Shown in pieces: positions 16,177-25,075 of a stretch of 52,105 bases of DNA. Below the pieces are notes generated by a model. It was not told the origin of the DNA. It searched no databases and was given only the letters and a program-made list of their open reading frames with translations. The position numbers and the translations under genes were made by a program. Source of the DNA: JAZOTK01 sp045534775 (lineage in GTDB: Bacteria > Bacillota > Clostridia > RUG12999); assembly GCA_045534775.1 (NCBI GenBank), contig JAZSKI010000017.1, positions 1-52,105 on the forward strand, in the 5' to 3' direction. Position 1 is the stretch's first letter; every line of letters starts with the position of its first letter.

Positions 16177-17430
16177 TCAGTTTTCAGCAATATCTGCACC
16201 GAATATCGGTTCTTTTTCCTTTCTGCTCAGGGTAATCCACGCCAAAAGGAAGAAAAAGAGATTGTTAAACCAGATATGGTCTGTTGAAAATACCAATATA
16301 TATATCCAGAAATATATTCTTGCATTTTTCCTTGTTTTATTTCTCATACTTATAAAAATTACGGCAAGTATCAATACTCCTAAAATGCCGAAGTCCAGCA
16401 GGGTGGAAACAAAGTCGTTGGAGTAGTTTTTACTCAGCCCGAAATACAAGTGATATTGGTTAAAGCCCACACCTATAATTTTATTTAAAATGTTATACTC
16501 ATTAAAGAGTTCTATATTACCTAAAAGACGTTGACTCACAGATGAATTGGACCTTTCAAAGCTTGTTTGTATTGTAGTCAGTCTTTTCAGATAGGTATCC
16601 ACAAGGATTTTAAATTCACCGTTGAAAAGGTACAACAGCAAAGCGGCGCAAAAAGCAACTGCAAGTATAATCGTAAGTGCTGCCTTCTGTTTGGCAGTTC
16701 CCGTAAAGTCAAAGAACAAGCTATAAATTAATATAAACAATATTCCCATAACACCCAGCAATGAACTGCTTAAAATGCACGCCAGTCCTATAAGAACAGC
16801 TGTAAATATTTTTTTATTTTTTATGCAATACACCAGAACGGGCAGTTCATAAATCGCAAAATACGAAGGCTCTTCAAAAAAAGAATGTACGCGGATTTGT
16901 CCCGTGTTTTGGTCTATCATAGCACCGAAGGAGTTGTATTCACCCGTTTTAAAGGGCAATACTCCCGAATAAAAGGTATAAATACCTGCCGTCATAGCTA
17001 TAAATTGAAAAATCAGCAAAATTGCGCTTATTACTCCCACACATATTGCCGCCTTATAAAACCATTCTTTATCCACCTGTCCCCAGGCACTCGAAATTCC
17101 AAACCAATATACCACATATACGGCAAATACCTTCATTGCCAGCAAATAGTCCGTATTCCTTGAAGGAGTAATCAGCGATGCGATTAACGTAAACAGCAGG
17201 AAGAATGCCAACATTATCGGGATTTCACTGTCTCTTCTTATACTTTTGTTGATTCCCGTTAAACAAAACAACACCGCTATTATGTCTGTCAGCATTATAT
17301 CAATGCTTCCGACTGTTATTTTATACGGGTCCAATATGGGCATAATACTCAGCACAACAGCAAAAATCAGCGGTAGCTTGCTTTTTTTATCCACCATAGT
17401 TTGTCCGTCTAACCGTCTTTCTCCTATCAT
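16177..17430 (-). CDS. O-antigen polymerase-like membrane protein (Wzy)
   Basis: 417 residues with about ten hydrophobic segments, and a large external loop near the middle containing RVHSFFEEPSYFAIYELP, the usual place of the Wzy/O-antigen ligase active loop. It probably links repeat units outside the membrane. The start codon overlaps the stop of the upstream glycosyltransferase (ATGA), with GGAGG inside the end of that gene, so translation is coupled. Sequence identity within this family is low, so the call rests on topology and on operon context. Confidence 0.8.
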   Translation of the reverse strand: MIGERRLDGQTMVDKKSKLPLIFAVVLSIMPILDPYKITVGSIDIMLTDIIAVLFCLTGINKSIRRDSEIPIMLAFFLLFTLIASLITPSRNTDYLLAMKVFAVYVVYWFGISSAWGQVDKEWFYKAAICVGVISAILLIFQFIAMTAGIYTFYSGVLPFKTGEYNSFGAMIDQNTGQIRVHSFFEEPSYFAIYELPVLVYCIKNKKIFTAVLIGLACILSSSLLGVMGILFILIYSLFFDFTGTAKQKAALTIILAVAFCAALLLYLFNGEFKILVDTYLKRLTTIQTSFERSNSSVSQRLLGNIELFNEYNILNKIIGVGFNQYHLYFGLSKNYSNDFVSTLLDFGILGVLILAVIFISMRNKTRKNARIYFWIYILVFSTDHIWFNNLFFFLLAWITLSRKEKEPIFGADIAEN

Positions 17431-18419
17431 ATTTTTAATTCCTCCATTTTGCGGACTATCCTTTCAATATGCTTCGGTGTGCAGTAATAGGATCCGAACA
17501 CTTCCTCGATCCCGTCCTTCACCGTCTGCACGTCAATATTATTTCTAATTATTTCTATTAATTCCGCCGGGTCTTGATTTAAATCAAAGGCTATGGCAAA
17601 AGCCTTGTTTTGAACCACTTTGCTGAAATCTGTCAGACAGGAGCTGTATATGGGAATGACGCCTGCCGATAAGTATGACGAGATTTTGGTGGGCGTTGCC
17701 ACGCGGTTTACCTCCACATCATCTCTTAAAATAAACCCGTAGGTTATTTCTTGAAGCTCCCCTGCCACTTCCGCCTTTGGCACACATTTTATCTCATAAT
17801 TCTTAATTTTATATTTTAAAATAATTTCTTCTGCCTCTTTTGTATTAAAGGTCAAAACCTTAAAAAACGCTTCAGGGACGGCTTCTTCAATTTTTGAAAA
17901 AATCCTGACGGTTTCCTCAAAGCATTGCCACACCGTTATTGACCCCACATAAGTAAAATTTTTTTTTGAATAATCCTTTCTGTCAAACACGGACGTATCA
18001 AGACTCTCATTATAGCAGGGCATAATATACACCTTATCATCAAAGCTTCTGCCCACTAATTTTTCATAATGCTTTTTCATATAATCAGACACAAAAAATA
18101 TCATTTTTGCTTTTTTTATAGCAAAGCAGTCCATATAATTAAGAACTGCCATCCTGAGACGGCTTTTGTTTCTCATATAGGATTCTTCGGCAGCGATTCC
18201 CTGCTGCCATATCATAAAGTTACGATACCCCTTCAGGTAATACATATACGCATCCTTGCCCATTGAAAAAATAATCAAATCATCTTTATCAACGGTTGAT
18301 AAATCGTTGATATTATCGCAGATATATCCCCTTTTTTTCAGAGCATCTGATATTATATTAAGATACAGGTCCAAAACCACCATATTATCATAATTAACAT
18401 ATATATGTGCTTTCTTCAT
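17427..18419 (-). CDS. Glycosyltransferase, GT-B type
   Basis: 330 residues. The C-terminal half has the pattern of a GT-B glycosyltransferase: FTYVGSITVWQCFEE at the domain boundary, FKVLTFN, GFILRDDVEVNRVATPTKISSYLSAGVIPIY with the glycine/proline loop that binds the nucleotide sugar, and AFAIAFD. The N-terminal half carries FSMGKDAYMYYL and KAKMIFFVSDYMKKHYEK. Donor and acceptor cannot be told. It lies between the C5-epimerase and polymerase genes and overlaps the latter by four bases. Confidence 0.78.
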   Translation of the reverse strand: MKKAHIYVNYDNMVVLDLYLNIISDALKKRGYICDNINDLSTVDKDDLIIFSMGKDAYMYYLKGYRNFMIWQQGIAAEESYMRNKSRLRMAVLNYMDCFAIKKAKMIFFVSDYMKKHYEKLVGRSFDDKVYIMPCYNESLDTSVFDRKDYSKKNFTYVGSITVWQCFEETVRIFSKIEEAVPEAFFKVLTFNTKEAEEIILKYKIKNYEIKCVPKAEVAGELQEITYGFILRDDVEVNRVATPTKISSYLSAGVIPIYSSCLTDFSKVVQNKAFAIAFDLNQDPAELIEIIRNNIDVQTVKDGIEEVFGSYYCTPKHIERIVRKMEELKI

Positions 18420-18429
18420 TTATTTCCCC

Positions 18430-19329
18430 TCATTCAAATACTTTTTGCCATGCCTTTATAAAAAAGGCTGTTTTTGAATTCCAAAAGCCTTTTTCATATT
18501 TTTCCCACTTCTCGGCATAGCATTTATATATTTCATCTCCGAATAAATCAAACATCACCTTCAGCTGTGCTATGTGAAGCTTATGATAAAACGGACTGCA
18601 AATCCTTTTTCCGTACTCATATTTACTCCAGAATTTCAAATCAAATTCGGGCAATCGGGCTTTTAAGGTATCCAGGGTTTTGTTTAACACCGACAAAACC
18701 TCGGTATCATCAATATATTTTGTATAATCATATAATCCCCATAATAAAAATATCCAGCCGTTCAGGATAAGCGGGTCATGGGTACATTCATACAAATATA
18801 CGCCACCGTCCGAATAATTTGTCGTGCCGCCCTCCGATATTGGTTTAAGCATAAAATCCTTTGCTTTTTTTATTGCCGCGAAATATTTTTCGTCTTTGGT
18901 CTCAATATGTGCTCTTATAAGCATTGAGATACCTTCGCCCTGCGCCATTGAAGAATACGGATGCTTCGGGCTTTCATACTCAAAGGTACTCCACCCGCCG
19001 TCCGGCTGCTGATTTTCCACAGCCCAGTCTGCACAGGCAATAAGCTTCGTTTTATACCTTTCTTCCTTTGTTTTAAGATACAAATCATACGCTCCGAGAC
19101 CGTACTGGAAAATTCCGATTGAAAAATATATCTCCTCGCCCGTATCTACGTGATATTTAGGTACAAGAATTTCCGGGTTATCCTTTGTAACCTTTTCTGT
19201 TAAATCATTATAATATCCCTGTATTTCGGTTTTGGAATAACAAGTCCCCTCGCCTTGATTGACGTGAGAAATGCTTTTCCCCGTCAGCATCTTATACCAT
19301 TTTTTTATCTTATAAACAGAAACGCCCAT
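18430..19329 (-). CDS. D-glucuronyl C5-epimerase-like protein
   Basis: 299 residues. The sequence follows the C-terminal catalytic domain of glucuronyl C5-epimerases (PF06662 type): WAVENQQPDGGW, YSSMAQGEGISMLIRAHIE, LNGWIFLLWGLYDY and SPFYHKLHIAQLKVMF, in the same order as in heparan sulfate epimerases, on an alpha/alpha-barrel. It would convert glucuronate residues of a polymer or lipid-linked unit to iduronate. UDP-glucose dehydrogenase in the operon supports a uronate substrate. It has no signal peptide, so it would act on the cytoplasmic, lipid-linked unit, which is unusual. The start at 19329 follows GAGGGTGAG; a GTG at 19341 would overlap the previous gene by eight bases. Confidence 0.8.
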   Translation of the reverse strand: MGVSVYKIKKWYKMLTGKSISHVNQGEGTCYSKTEIQGYYNDLTEKVTKDNPEILVPKYHVDTGEEIYFSIGIFQYGLGAYDLYLKTKEERYKTKLIACADWAVENQQPDGGWSTFEYESPKHPYSSMAQGEGISMLIRAHIETKDEKYFAAIKKAKDFMLKPISEGGTTNYSDGGVYLYECTHDPLILNGWIFLLWGLYDYTKYIDDTEVLSVLNKTLDTLKARLPEFDLKFWSKYEYGKRICSPFYHKLHIAQLKVMFDLFGDEIYKCYAEKWEKYEKGFWNSKTAFFIKAWQKVFE

Positions 19330-19333
19330 ACTC

Positions 19334-20380
19334 TTACTCACCCTCTATTTTATCAATTAACACCTTAACGGCCCGGTCTGTCTGATATTTTTTTGCTTCT
19401 TTTATACAGTTTCCCTTCATATCCAAAAGAATTTTCGGGTCTGAAGCCGCCTGCATAAGTATATCTTCAAATTCCTTCAAATTATCAAATTCGTATCCTA
19501 TTCCCGTTTCTCCGTCCTTCACCACATCAGAAAAGCTTTGCCATTTTGCACAGATAACCGGAATCCCTGCCCCATAGGCATCTATTATCGTCCCCGGGAT
19601 TCCTTCCGTATAAAAATGCGTCGGAAACAAAAGTGCATAATAGTCCTTTAACGCTGTTACGCTTTTATTTGCTTCCACAAAGCCTTTATAGCTTATATAA
19701 TCAGGAAAGCTCTTTTGCTGTTCTTCAAACCACGTTTTGCTTTCCTCCCATATCTGACCGTATATATCAAGGGAAAAAGCTGTATATCCCACTTGTTCGT
19801 TTACTTTTTTAATTATGTCAACCGCTGTCGCTATTCCCTTCTCCTTCATAACCCGGGAAAAGGTACATAATTTCAGCGGTGTGGTTTTGGGATAAATCAG
19901 CTCGCCCTCTGACAGAACCTCTAATTTTTTGCAGTTGGGTAAAATCTCAAGATTTTCAAGTCCCATATTTTCCAGCGCTTTTTTCATAGTAGCCGTTTCC
20001 ACGTAAACTCCACGGAATTTCTTAAGCCCTTCTATCAGCCATTTTTTATCCTCCGCAAATTTGGGCAGCCACCCTCCGATTACCACATAGTGTAATTTTT
20101 TTCTGAAAAAAAAGTTCCATACCCGCAGAAGCGGAACCAAAAGCTTAAGTCCGTTTTCCACCGGCATCATTATCAAATTATCGCATTTCGCCAAAACACA
20201 AGGGATTTTCAAGAGGAAATACGGGATTTTCCTGATACCGCCTGCCAAATCAAGCTTAAGCACGTTTTCTTCTCCAAGCCTGCTTTCAAGCTCTTCGGTT
20301 ATGATTTTAGTCTTTACGGTCTGCCCGTTGAGCAAAGTCTTTCCAAAGCCAAAATGCCCTATTACGCATATTTTGCTCAT
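19334..20380 (-). CDS. Glycosyltransferase family 4-like
   Basis: 348 residues of GT-B fold. The N-terminus MSKICVIGHFGFGKTLLNGQTVKT holds the glycine loop typical of retaining family 4 enzymes; the C-terminal domain has LCTFSRVMKEKGIATAVD, YGQIW, YKGFV, and LLFPTHFYTEGIPGTIIDAYGAGIPVIC with the family glutamate motif. Sugar specificity is unknown. The ATG at 20380 has GAGGTG six bases upstream and is preferred over a GTG at 20392 that overlaps the preceding gene's stop. Confidence 0.87.
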   Translation of the reverse strand: MSKICVIGHFGFGKTLLNGQTVKTKIITEELESRLGEENVLKLDLAGGIRKIPYFLLKIPCVLAKCDNLIMMPVENGLKLLVPLLRVWNFFFRKKLHYVVIGGWLPKFAEDKKWLIEGLKKFRGVYVETATMKKALENMGLENLEILPNCKKLEVLSEGELIYPKTTPLKLCTFSRVMKEKGIATAVDIIKKVNEQVGYTAFSLDIYGQIWEESKTWFEEQQKSFPDYISYKGFVEANKSVTALKDYYALLFPTHFYTEGIPGTIIDAYGAGIPVICAKWQSFSDVVKDGETGIGYEFDNLKEFEDILMQAASDPKILLDMKGNCIKEAKKYQTDRAVKVLIDKIEGE

Positions 20381-20388
20381 ACTGCACC

Positions 20389-21156
20389 TCACATAAAATA
20401 TTTTTTAAAGGCATTGAAGCAGAATCGGATAACATTAATACCTGCCCGCATTTTTCCTATTTTTTCGTCCTGCGTTTGTATCTCCCACACCTGCTTAATA
20501 CTTTTAAATTTATTGGAGGAAAGCGACCCGCTTGCTACTCTGTATCGTACCAAAGCTTCGTTAATTCCGCAGGCAACAGCCCCGTCTCTCAGAAGCTTAA
20601 GCCAGGTTGCATAGTCCTGACCGCCTCGTCTGAGAGGCATGCGGAAATCACCCAGCACAGCTCTGTCTATTACCACCGAGGAGGTGGGAATAACCGTATT
20701 GTGTAATAAATACTTATAATCACAGGTTTCTGTAATGTTTCGTTTTGATTTTATGGTCACTCCGTTTTCATCCATCATCTCAATAGCCGTATAAGAAAAA
20801 GGAGAGCTTTTCAGGTTCATTAGCTCCAGCTGTCTTTCTGTTTTAGAGGGCAACCAGATGTCATCGCTGTCCAAAAAAGCCGCATATCTGCCCTTCGCCA
20901 GCTCCAGCGCTTTGTTACGGGCGGCTCCTGCTCCCATATTTCTTTCCTGAATAAAATACACGATTTCGGGATGAGTTTTTTGCAATTCTTTAATAATCTC
21001 TGCCGAGCTATCCTTTGAACAGTCATCTACCAACACAATTTCTATGTTTTTATAGGTTTGATTAAATATTGAATCCAGCGCGGCGGTTAAGTGTTTTTCC
21101 GCATTATATATGGGCATAATAACCGACACAAGCCCTTCAGCATATTCTCTGTTCAT
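20389..21156 (-). CDS. Glycosyltransferase family 2
   Basis: 255 residues of GT-A fold: VSVIMPIYNAEKHL at the N-terminus, the nucleotide-binding VLVDDCSKDSS, NMGAGAARNKALELAKG and the metal-binding AFLDSDDIWLP, then GGQDYATWLKLL. It is an inverting transferase that adds one sugar to the lipid-linked unit; the sugar is unknown. The start at 21156 follows GGGGAG by five bases. The downstream gene begins within a few bases of its stop. Confidence 0.93.
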   Translation of the reverse strand: MNREYAEGLVSVIMPIYNAEKHLTAALDSIFNQTYKNIEIVLVDDCSKDSSAEIIKELQKTHPEIVYFIQERNMGAGAARNKALELAKGRYAAFLDSDDIWLPSKTERQLELMNLKSSPFSYTAIEMMDENGVTIKSKRNITETCDYKYLLHNTVIPTSSVVIDRAVLGDFRMPLRRGGQDYATWLKLLRDGAVACGINEALVRYRVASGSLSSNKFKSIKQVWEIQTQDEKIGKMRAGINVIRFCFNAFKKYFM

Positions 21157-21174
21157 CTGCACTCCCCTACCCTA

Positions 21175-22101
21175 TCAATAAATTGGTGTAAGCCATTTTT
21201 TCAGCTTGTCATTTTTCCCCGTAGCTGCTTCCAGATATAGCTTATGAAGCTTTGCCGTTATCTCCCCTATTGTGCCGTCGCCGATAACATATTTATCTAT
21301 GGAAAGCACCGGTGTAATCTCCATTGCCGAACCGCAAAGGAAGGCTTCCCCGCAGGTATAAAGCTCGTTTCTGTCTATAGTTCTCTCAACAACGGGAACA
21401 TTATTTTCCTCTGCTAATTTAATCACCGTATCTCTTGTAATGCTTTCGAGAACACTGTCAGTCAGCAAAGGTGTGACAAGCTTCCCGCCCGATACCATAA
21501 AGAAGCATGAGCCGGGTCCTTCCGATACCTTGCCCGCCTCATTTAAAAACAAGCAGGTATCATAGCCGTTTCTTAAGGCTTCCTTCTGCCCCGCGCGGCT
21601 GTTCATATAGTTTGCGCCGCATTTAATTCTCGGTGAAAGAGTTGTATCAGAAATTCTCCGCCAGGAGGTAACACAGCAATTAAGCCCTTTTTTATTATAT
21701 TCCGCACTTGTTTTTCCCCTCGGAATAGGTGCAACGAACATATTTACGGGATCCTCCGACCCCCACGAGCCAAAGCCGTCAACAAACAAGGTCTGGCGGA
21801 CGGAAAGGTTTTCATCATATTCATTGGCTCTGACAACATCAATCAGCGCTTTTTTCAGCTCTTCTTTCGTATAGGGAACATCTATACGAAGTAATCTTGC
21901 AGAACGAATCAATCTGCTGTAGTGGTCGTCTAAACGGAAGGCATAAAGCTGTTTGTCGGTTTCATTCCAATAACAGGGAATCCCCTCAAATACATTCAGT
22001 CCGAACTGTGCTGTCGGCGCAAGAATATTCACCTTTGCGTCGTTGACATTCATAATCTCGCCTTTAAACCAAATAAATCTGTTTGCAACATCTGTTTTCA
22101 T
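21175..22101 (-). CDS. Class IV aminotransferase, IlvE-like
   Basis: 308 residues. Fold-type IV PLP enzyme with the catalytic lysine at about 160 (SPRIKCGANYMNSRAGQKEA), FGLNVFEGIPCY near the N-terminus, NEAGKVSEGPGSCFFMV and the cofactor-phosphate motif LESITRDTVIKLA. It is closest in pattern to branched-chain aminotransferases; D-amino acid aminotransferases and aminodeoxychorismate lyases share the fold. No other branched-chain gene is near. Its position between the initiating transferase and a glycosyltransferase suggests that it makes an amino-acid-like building block for the polymer, alongside the decarboxylase and aldolase. Confidence 0.88.
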   Translation of the reverse strand: MKTDVANRFIWFKGEIMNVNDAKVNILAPTAQFGLNVFEGIPCYWNETDKQLYAFRLDDHYSRLIRSARLLRIDVPYTKEELKKALIDVVRANEYDENLSVRQTLFVDGFGSWGSEDPVNMFVAPIPRGKTSAEYNKKGLNCCVTSWRRISDTTLSPRIKCGANYMNSRAGQKEALRNGYDTCLFLNEAGKVSEGPGSCFFMVSGGKLVTPLLTDSVLESITRDTVIKLAEENNVPVVERTIDRNELYTCGEAFLCGSAMEITPVLSIDKYVIGDGTIGEITAKLHKLYLEAATGKNDKLKKWLTPIY

Positions 22102-22113
22102 GCTGTTTCTCCT

Positions 22114-22812
22114 TTAAACCAACAATTCATCATCCGGCAAATGAGCAAGCCTTATGATTTCCTCTTCAGCCAATTTTGCGGCAGTCTCATCATCCAGCGT
22201 TTCATCTGCTTTTTCTTCATAAATATCCTGTTTTTTGAAAACCTTTGCCACGGTTCCGAAAATAATCTTTATATCAAGCCATATTCCCTGTTTTTTAAAC
22301 TTGTCTATGTACTCATTATCAAAGGTTACCTTTTCGTCCCAGTTATTTTCGTTTCTTCCCTTTATCTGAGCAAGTCCCGTTATCCCCGCTTTGACCTCAA
22401 ACCTTTTCTTATATTTTTTGTTCAGGGTGTCATAATCGCCTAACTCATATATAACAGGAGGTCTCGGTCCTACTATGGACAAATCTCCTTTGATTACGTT
22501 TATAAGCTGCGGCAGTTCATCTATACTGCTGCTTCTCAGCCATTTCCCCGATTTTGTTACTCTGGGGTCATTTTCAAAATTAAAAAGTCCCGATCCCATA
22601 TTTTCAGCATCCATAACCATAGTTCTCAGCTTATACATCTTAAAAACTCGCCCGCCTCTTGTTCTGCGGTCCTGTATAAAAAAAATCGGGCCCCTGCTGT
22701 CAATTTTTATTATAATTGCAGCTATCAATAAAAGCGGTGACAGCACCAACAATGCCAATGAGCAGCATACTATATCCATAATTCTTTTTAAAAACAGATT
22801 AAAAGAATACAT
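22114..22812 (-). CDS. Initiating undecaprenyl-phosphate sugar transferase
   Basis: 232 residues. Bacterial sugar transferase: one N-terminal membrane segment after KRIMDIVCCSLALLVLSP, then GPIFFIQDRRTRGG, FKMYKLRTMVMDAE, RSSSIDELPQLINVIKGDLSIVGPRPP and KAGITGLAQIKGRNE. These are the marks of the phosphoglycosyl transferases that move sugar-1-phosphate onto undecaprenyl phosphate. It starts the repeat unit and fixes the pathway as lipid-linked. It has an added acidic tail of about 35 residues after the core domain, role unknown. Confidence 0.94.
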   Translation of the reverse strand: MYSFNLFLKRIMDIVCCSLALLVLSPLLLIAAIIIKIDSRGPIFFIQDRRTRGGRVFKMYKLRTMVMDAENMGSGLFNFENDPRVTKSGKWLRSSSIDELPQLINVIKGDLSIVGPRPPVIYELGDYDTLNKKYKKRFEVKAGITGLAQIKGRNENNWDEKVTFDNEYIDKFKKQGIWLDIKIIFGTVAKVFKKQDIYEEKADETLDDETAAKLAEEEIIRLAHLPDDELLV

Positions 22813-22829
22813 ACATTGCCTCCTCTTTT

Positions 22830-24050
22830 TTAAAAAGTATATGTATGAAAAATATCATCAAAATTTTCTTTCCTTTTAATTACCTGAGCCTCTTCACCGC
22901 CTATATCTATGATGGGGAAATTAGGTAATATAAACGGAGGTTTCATAACTATGGAATAAGAACCGCAATTGGAAAATATTATATAATCCCCTACCGCTAT
23001 TTCTCCTTCAAATCCGCGGTACATAACATCATTTTCAATGCAGGTATAGCCCACAATATCCGCACCTTTGTAATATTTCCCTTCCCCGCCCGTTGAAACA
23101 ACCTTTATGGGAGGATTTACGTTTCCCATACTGATATTTTTCTGGCTGCCGAGAATCGTAATAAAGGTTTTCCCCCGTACCTCTTTTATTGTCTCAACTC
23201 TGCCGACAAATCGCATAGAGTCGCCTGCCAGAGCCGAGCCGGGTTCTATAATAAGCTCAGGTAGCTCATCAGGAAATTCTTTGGCGATAACCGCCCCCGC
23301 TTCCCGCGCATAATCCTTATATGACGGAATCCGATAGCTGAACTGCTCTTTCAGGGATTCTTCCATATTCCCGTATATTCCGCCGCCTAAATCTATCCTT
23401 TCAGGCAAATAGCCCATAATTTTCGATACCTGTTTTACAAGCTGCGCCATTCCCGTCGCACGTTTATGCCAATATTCAACATTTCTTTTGGCAAAATGAC
23501 ATTGAAGGCTGATTAAATGTACATTACTCAGCCCCTCAATAAATTTAACAGTATTTAAAAATTCATCGCTTTCCGAATCTATGCCAAAACGCGAAACAAC
23601 GCCGTCACCTACGTCAAAATTACATCTGATTCCAACGTTAAAGATGCGGCCTGTGCAGCTTTCCGATAATTCCTTGATCATTTCCAGTTCATGCACGGAA
23701 TCAATATTTATTGTTCCTCCTGTCAAAAGAAGCTCTTTTGCTTTTAAAGAATCCTTAACAGGGCCGTTCCAGATAATTTTTGAAGGCGGCACTCCTACCC
23801 GCAAAGCAATCTCCAGCTCCATATCTGAAACCACTTCACCGTACCCGCCTTTTTTATTAACTATTTTACAAAGCTTTGGTGTATAATTAGTCTTATACGA
23901 ATATGCAATATTAAAATTCGGATATATTTTTTTAAATTCCCGGCTCAGTCTTTCATAATTTTCTTCAAAAATTTTTGAATCCAATATGTAAAAGGCATTG
24001 CCGAATTTTTCCGATAGCTCTTCAAGCCTTTCTCTCGTTATATCACACAT
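22830..24050 (-). CDS. PLP-dependent decarboxylase, diaminopimelate decarboxylase-like
   Basis: 406 residues. Fold-type III group IV decarboxylase: AYSYKTNYTPKLC with the PLP lysine, YGEVVSDMELEIAL, SLQCHFAKRNVE, IDLGGGIYG for cofactor phosphate, IEPGSALAGDS, and YTCIENDVMYRG with the conserved cysteine that approaches the substrate. Relatives act on diaminopimelate, ornithine, arginine or carboxynorspermidine. The setting in a polysaccharide operon, overlapping the aldolase gene by eight bases, argues for a specialised substrate rather than lysine synthesis. The sugar transferase gene follows directly. Confidence 0.85.
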   Translation of the reverse strand: MCDITRERLEELSEKFGNAFYILDSKIFEENYERLSREFKKIYPNFNIAYSYKTNYTPKLCKIVNKKGGYGEVVSDMELEIALRVGVPPSKIIWNGPVKDSLKAKELLLTGGTINIDSVHELEMIKELSESCTGRIFNVGIRCNFDVGDGVVSRFGIDSESDEFLNTVKFIEGLSNVHLISLQCHFAKRNVEYWHKRATGMAQLVKQVSKIMGYLPERIDLGGGIYGNMEESLKEQFSYRIPSYKDYAREAGAVIAKEFPDELPELIIEPGSALAGDSMRFVGRVETIKEVRGKTFITILGSQKNISMGNVNPPIKVVSTGGEGKYYKGADIVGYTCIENDVMYRGFEGEIAVGDYIIFSNCGSYSIVMKPPFILPNFPIIDIGGEEAQVIKRKENFDDIFHTYTF

Positions 24051-24879
24051 TTGTTTTCTCCTTGATTTTGTTTACAATCATATCGACACATTCGGCGATA
24101 TTTTTTATATTCTGTTTAAATGTGATTTCCGATACTTTTCTGATTGAATGCTCATATTCACGGAATATAAACATTCTTTTTCTGAAGCTTTCTTCAAATT
24201 CCTCTATGCTGTCAAAATCCTCAGCCTTACAGAAGCTTCTGGATAAAATCGACATTTTCGAACCAAGCCTGTAATGCTCCATAACTATTTTCTCCGAAGG
24301 CAAAAGACCCTCACCTATGCAGGCAACTCCTCCAAAGCCGTATTTTATACCTTTGTTTTTCATCTTATTGCAAAGCTCTTCAACCAGTCCATCGGCTAGA
24401 AGCTCAAACATAAAGGTCTTTTTATAGCTCAAATGCAAATCATTTAAGCCTATATGTATTTCGCTGAGCATGGGATGCTCCAATACCTCATCAATACATT
24501 CGACTGCTTCTTTTGTTTCAAGCAGAAGAATAGTCGGCACGCGGTTGTTTACAGCTCTGAAAAACCTGTCAACCTCATCACAGGTCTTCCACATAGGAAG
24601 CATTATACATTGAGCTCCCGCCTCAATTACATCATTTATTTCCTTTTCAGAATTTTCATTCCAGGGGTTTATCCTTACCAATAATTCCGATTTTGTAAGA
24701 ATTTTTGATATTTTTCTTACATCCTCCACTGTATGCGTTGACTTAACAGTGTCCATATTTCTTTGTCTTTCTTTTTTGCCGATTGTCTCCAAATCAATCC
24801 ACACACGTGCCACACCGTATTTTTCCGCAATCAATGCCACGTCCGGATTGTTTGTTATATACATAAATTCCAGAGCCAC
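24043..24879 (-). CDS. HpcH/HpaI-type aldolase
   Basis: 278 residues. TIM-barrel aldolase of the HpcH/HpaI/citrate-lyase-beta superfamily: FMYITNNPDVALIAEKYGVARVWIDLE, a DTVKSTHT stretch, LLVRINPWNENSEKEI, LPMWKTCDEVDRF, ILLLETKEAVECIDEV and HIGLNDLHLSY, with metal-binding Glu and Asp in the last two. It would make or break a carbon bond of a 2-oxo acid. It is the first gene of the polysaccharide operon. The GTG at 24879 is used because the family usually begins just before this FMYITN stretch; an ATG at 24864 is possible. The reaction is unknown; with the decarboxylase and aminotransferase it may make an unusual amine or amino acid. Confidence 0.8.
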   Translation of the reverse strand: MALEFMYITNNPDVALIAEKYGVARVWIDLETIGKKERQRNMDTVKSTHTVEDVRKISKILTKSELLVRINPWNENSEKEINDVIEAGAQCIMLPMWKTCDEVDRFFRAVNNRVPTILLLETKEAVECIDEVLEHPMLSEIHIGLNDLHLSYKKTFMFELLADGLVEELCNKMKNKGIKYGFGGVACIGEGLLPSEKIVMEHYRLGSKMSILSRSFCKAEDFDSIEEFEESFRKRMFIFREYEHSIRKVSEITFKQNIKNIAECVDMIVNKIKEKTNV

Positions 24880-24913
24880 TATTAAATCACTGCCTTTCTA
24901 AAAACAACAGAAG

Positions 24914-24957
24914 CGTTAAAACAAGGGGGCCTTTATATAATACCCCCCCCTTTTTTT
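24914..24957 (-). promoter_or_regulatory. Polysaccharide operon leader with homopolymers and hairpin
   Basis: On the minus strand the leader begins with seven A and eight G (the plus strand reads C 24943-24950 then T 24951-24957), exactly at the predicted start of transcription. AAGGGGG can pair with CCCCCTT across a 16-base AT-rich loop, followed by GTTTT. This could be an early terminator or a slippage site; the sequence does not say which. The gap from 24880 to 25075 otherwise holds the promoter and the dprA terminator. Confidence 0.45.
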
Positions 24958-24986
24958 ATTTTAGCATATCTTTGGCTTTTTGTCAA
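24958..24986 (-). promoter_or_regulatory. Sigma-A promoter of the polysaccharide operon
   Basis: Minus strand TTGACA (24986-24981), a 17-base spacer and TAAAAT (24963-24958). It is the only good promoter seen upstream of the 15-kb operon. Short gaps and overlaps between the genes down to about 9.5 kb suggest one transcript. Confidence 0.8.
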
Positions 24987-25018
24987 GAGAAAGATGGTTT
25001 TATCTCTTTTTTAACAGT

Positions 25019-25066
25019 AAAAAAAGCCTCCCGGTTTTTGTGCAAACTGCATAAAAACCGAGGGCT
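25019..25066 (-). terminator. Intrinsic terminator after dprA
   Basis: On the minus strand a long imperfect stem (AGCCCTCGGTTTTT with AAAAACCGGGAGGCT, 13-base loop) is followed by seven T. It lies ten bases past the dprA stop and separates that operon from the polysaccharide operon on the same strand. Confidence 0.85.
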
Positions 25067-25075
25067 TTTCCTATG

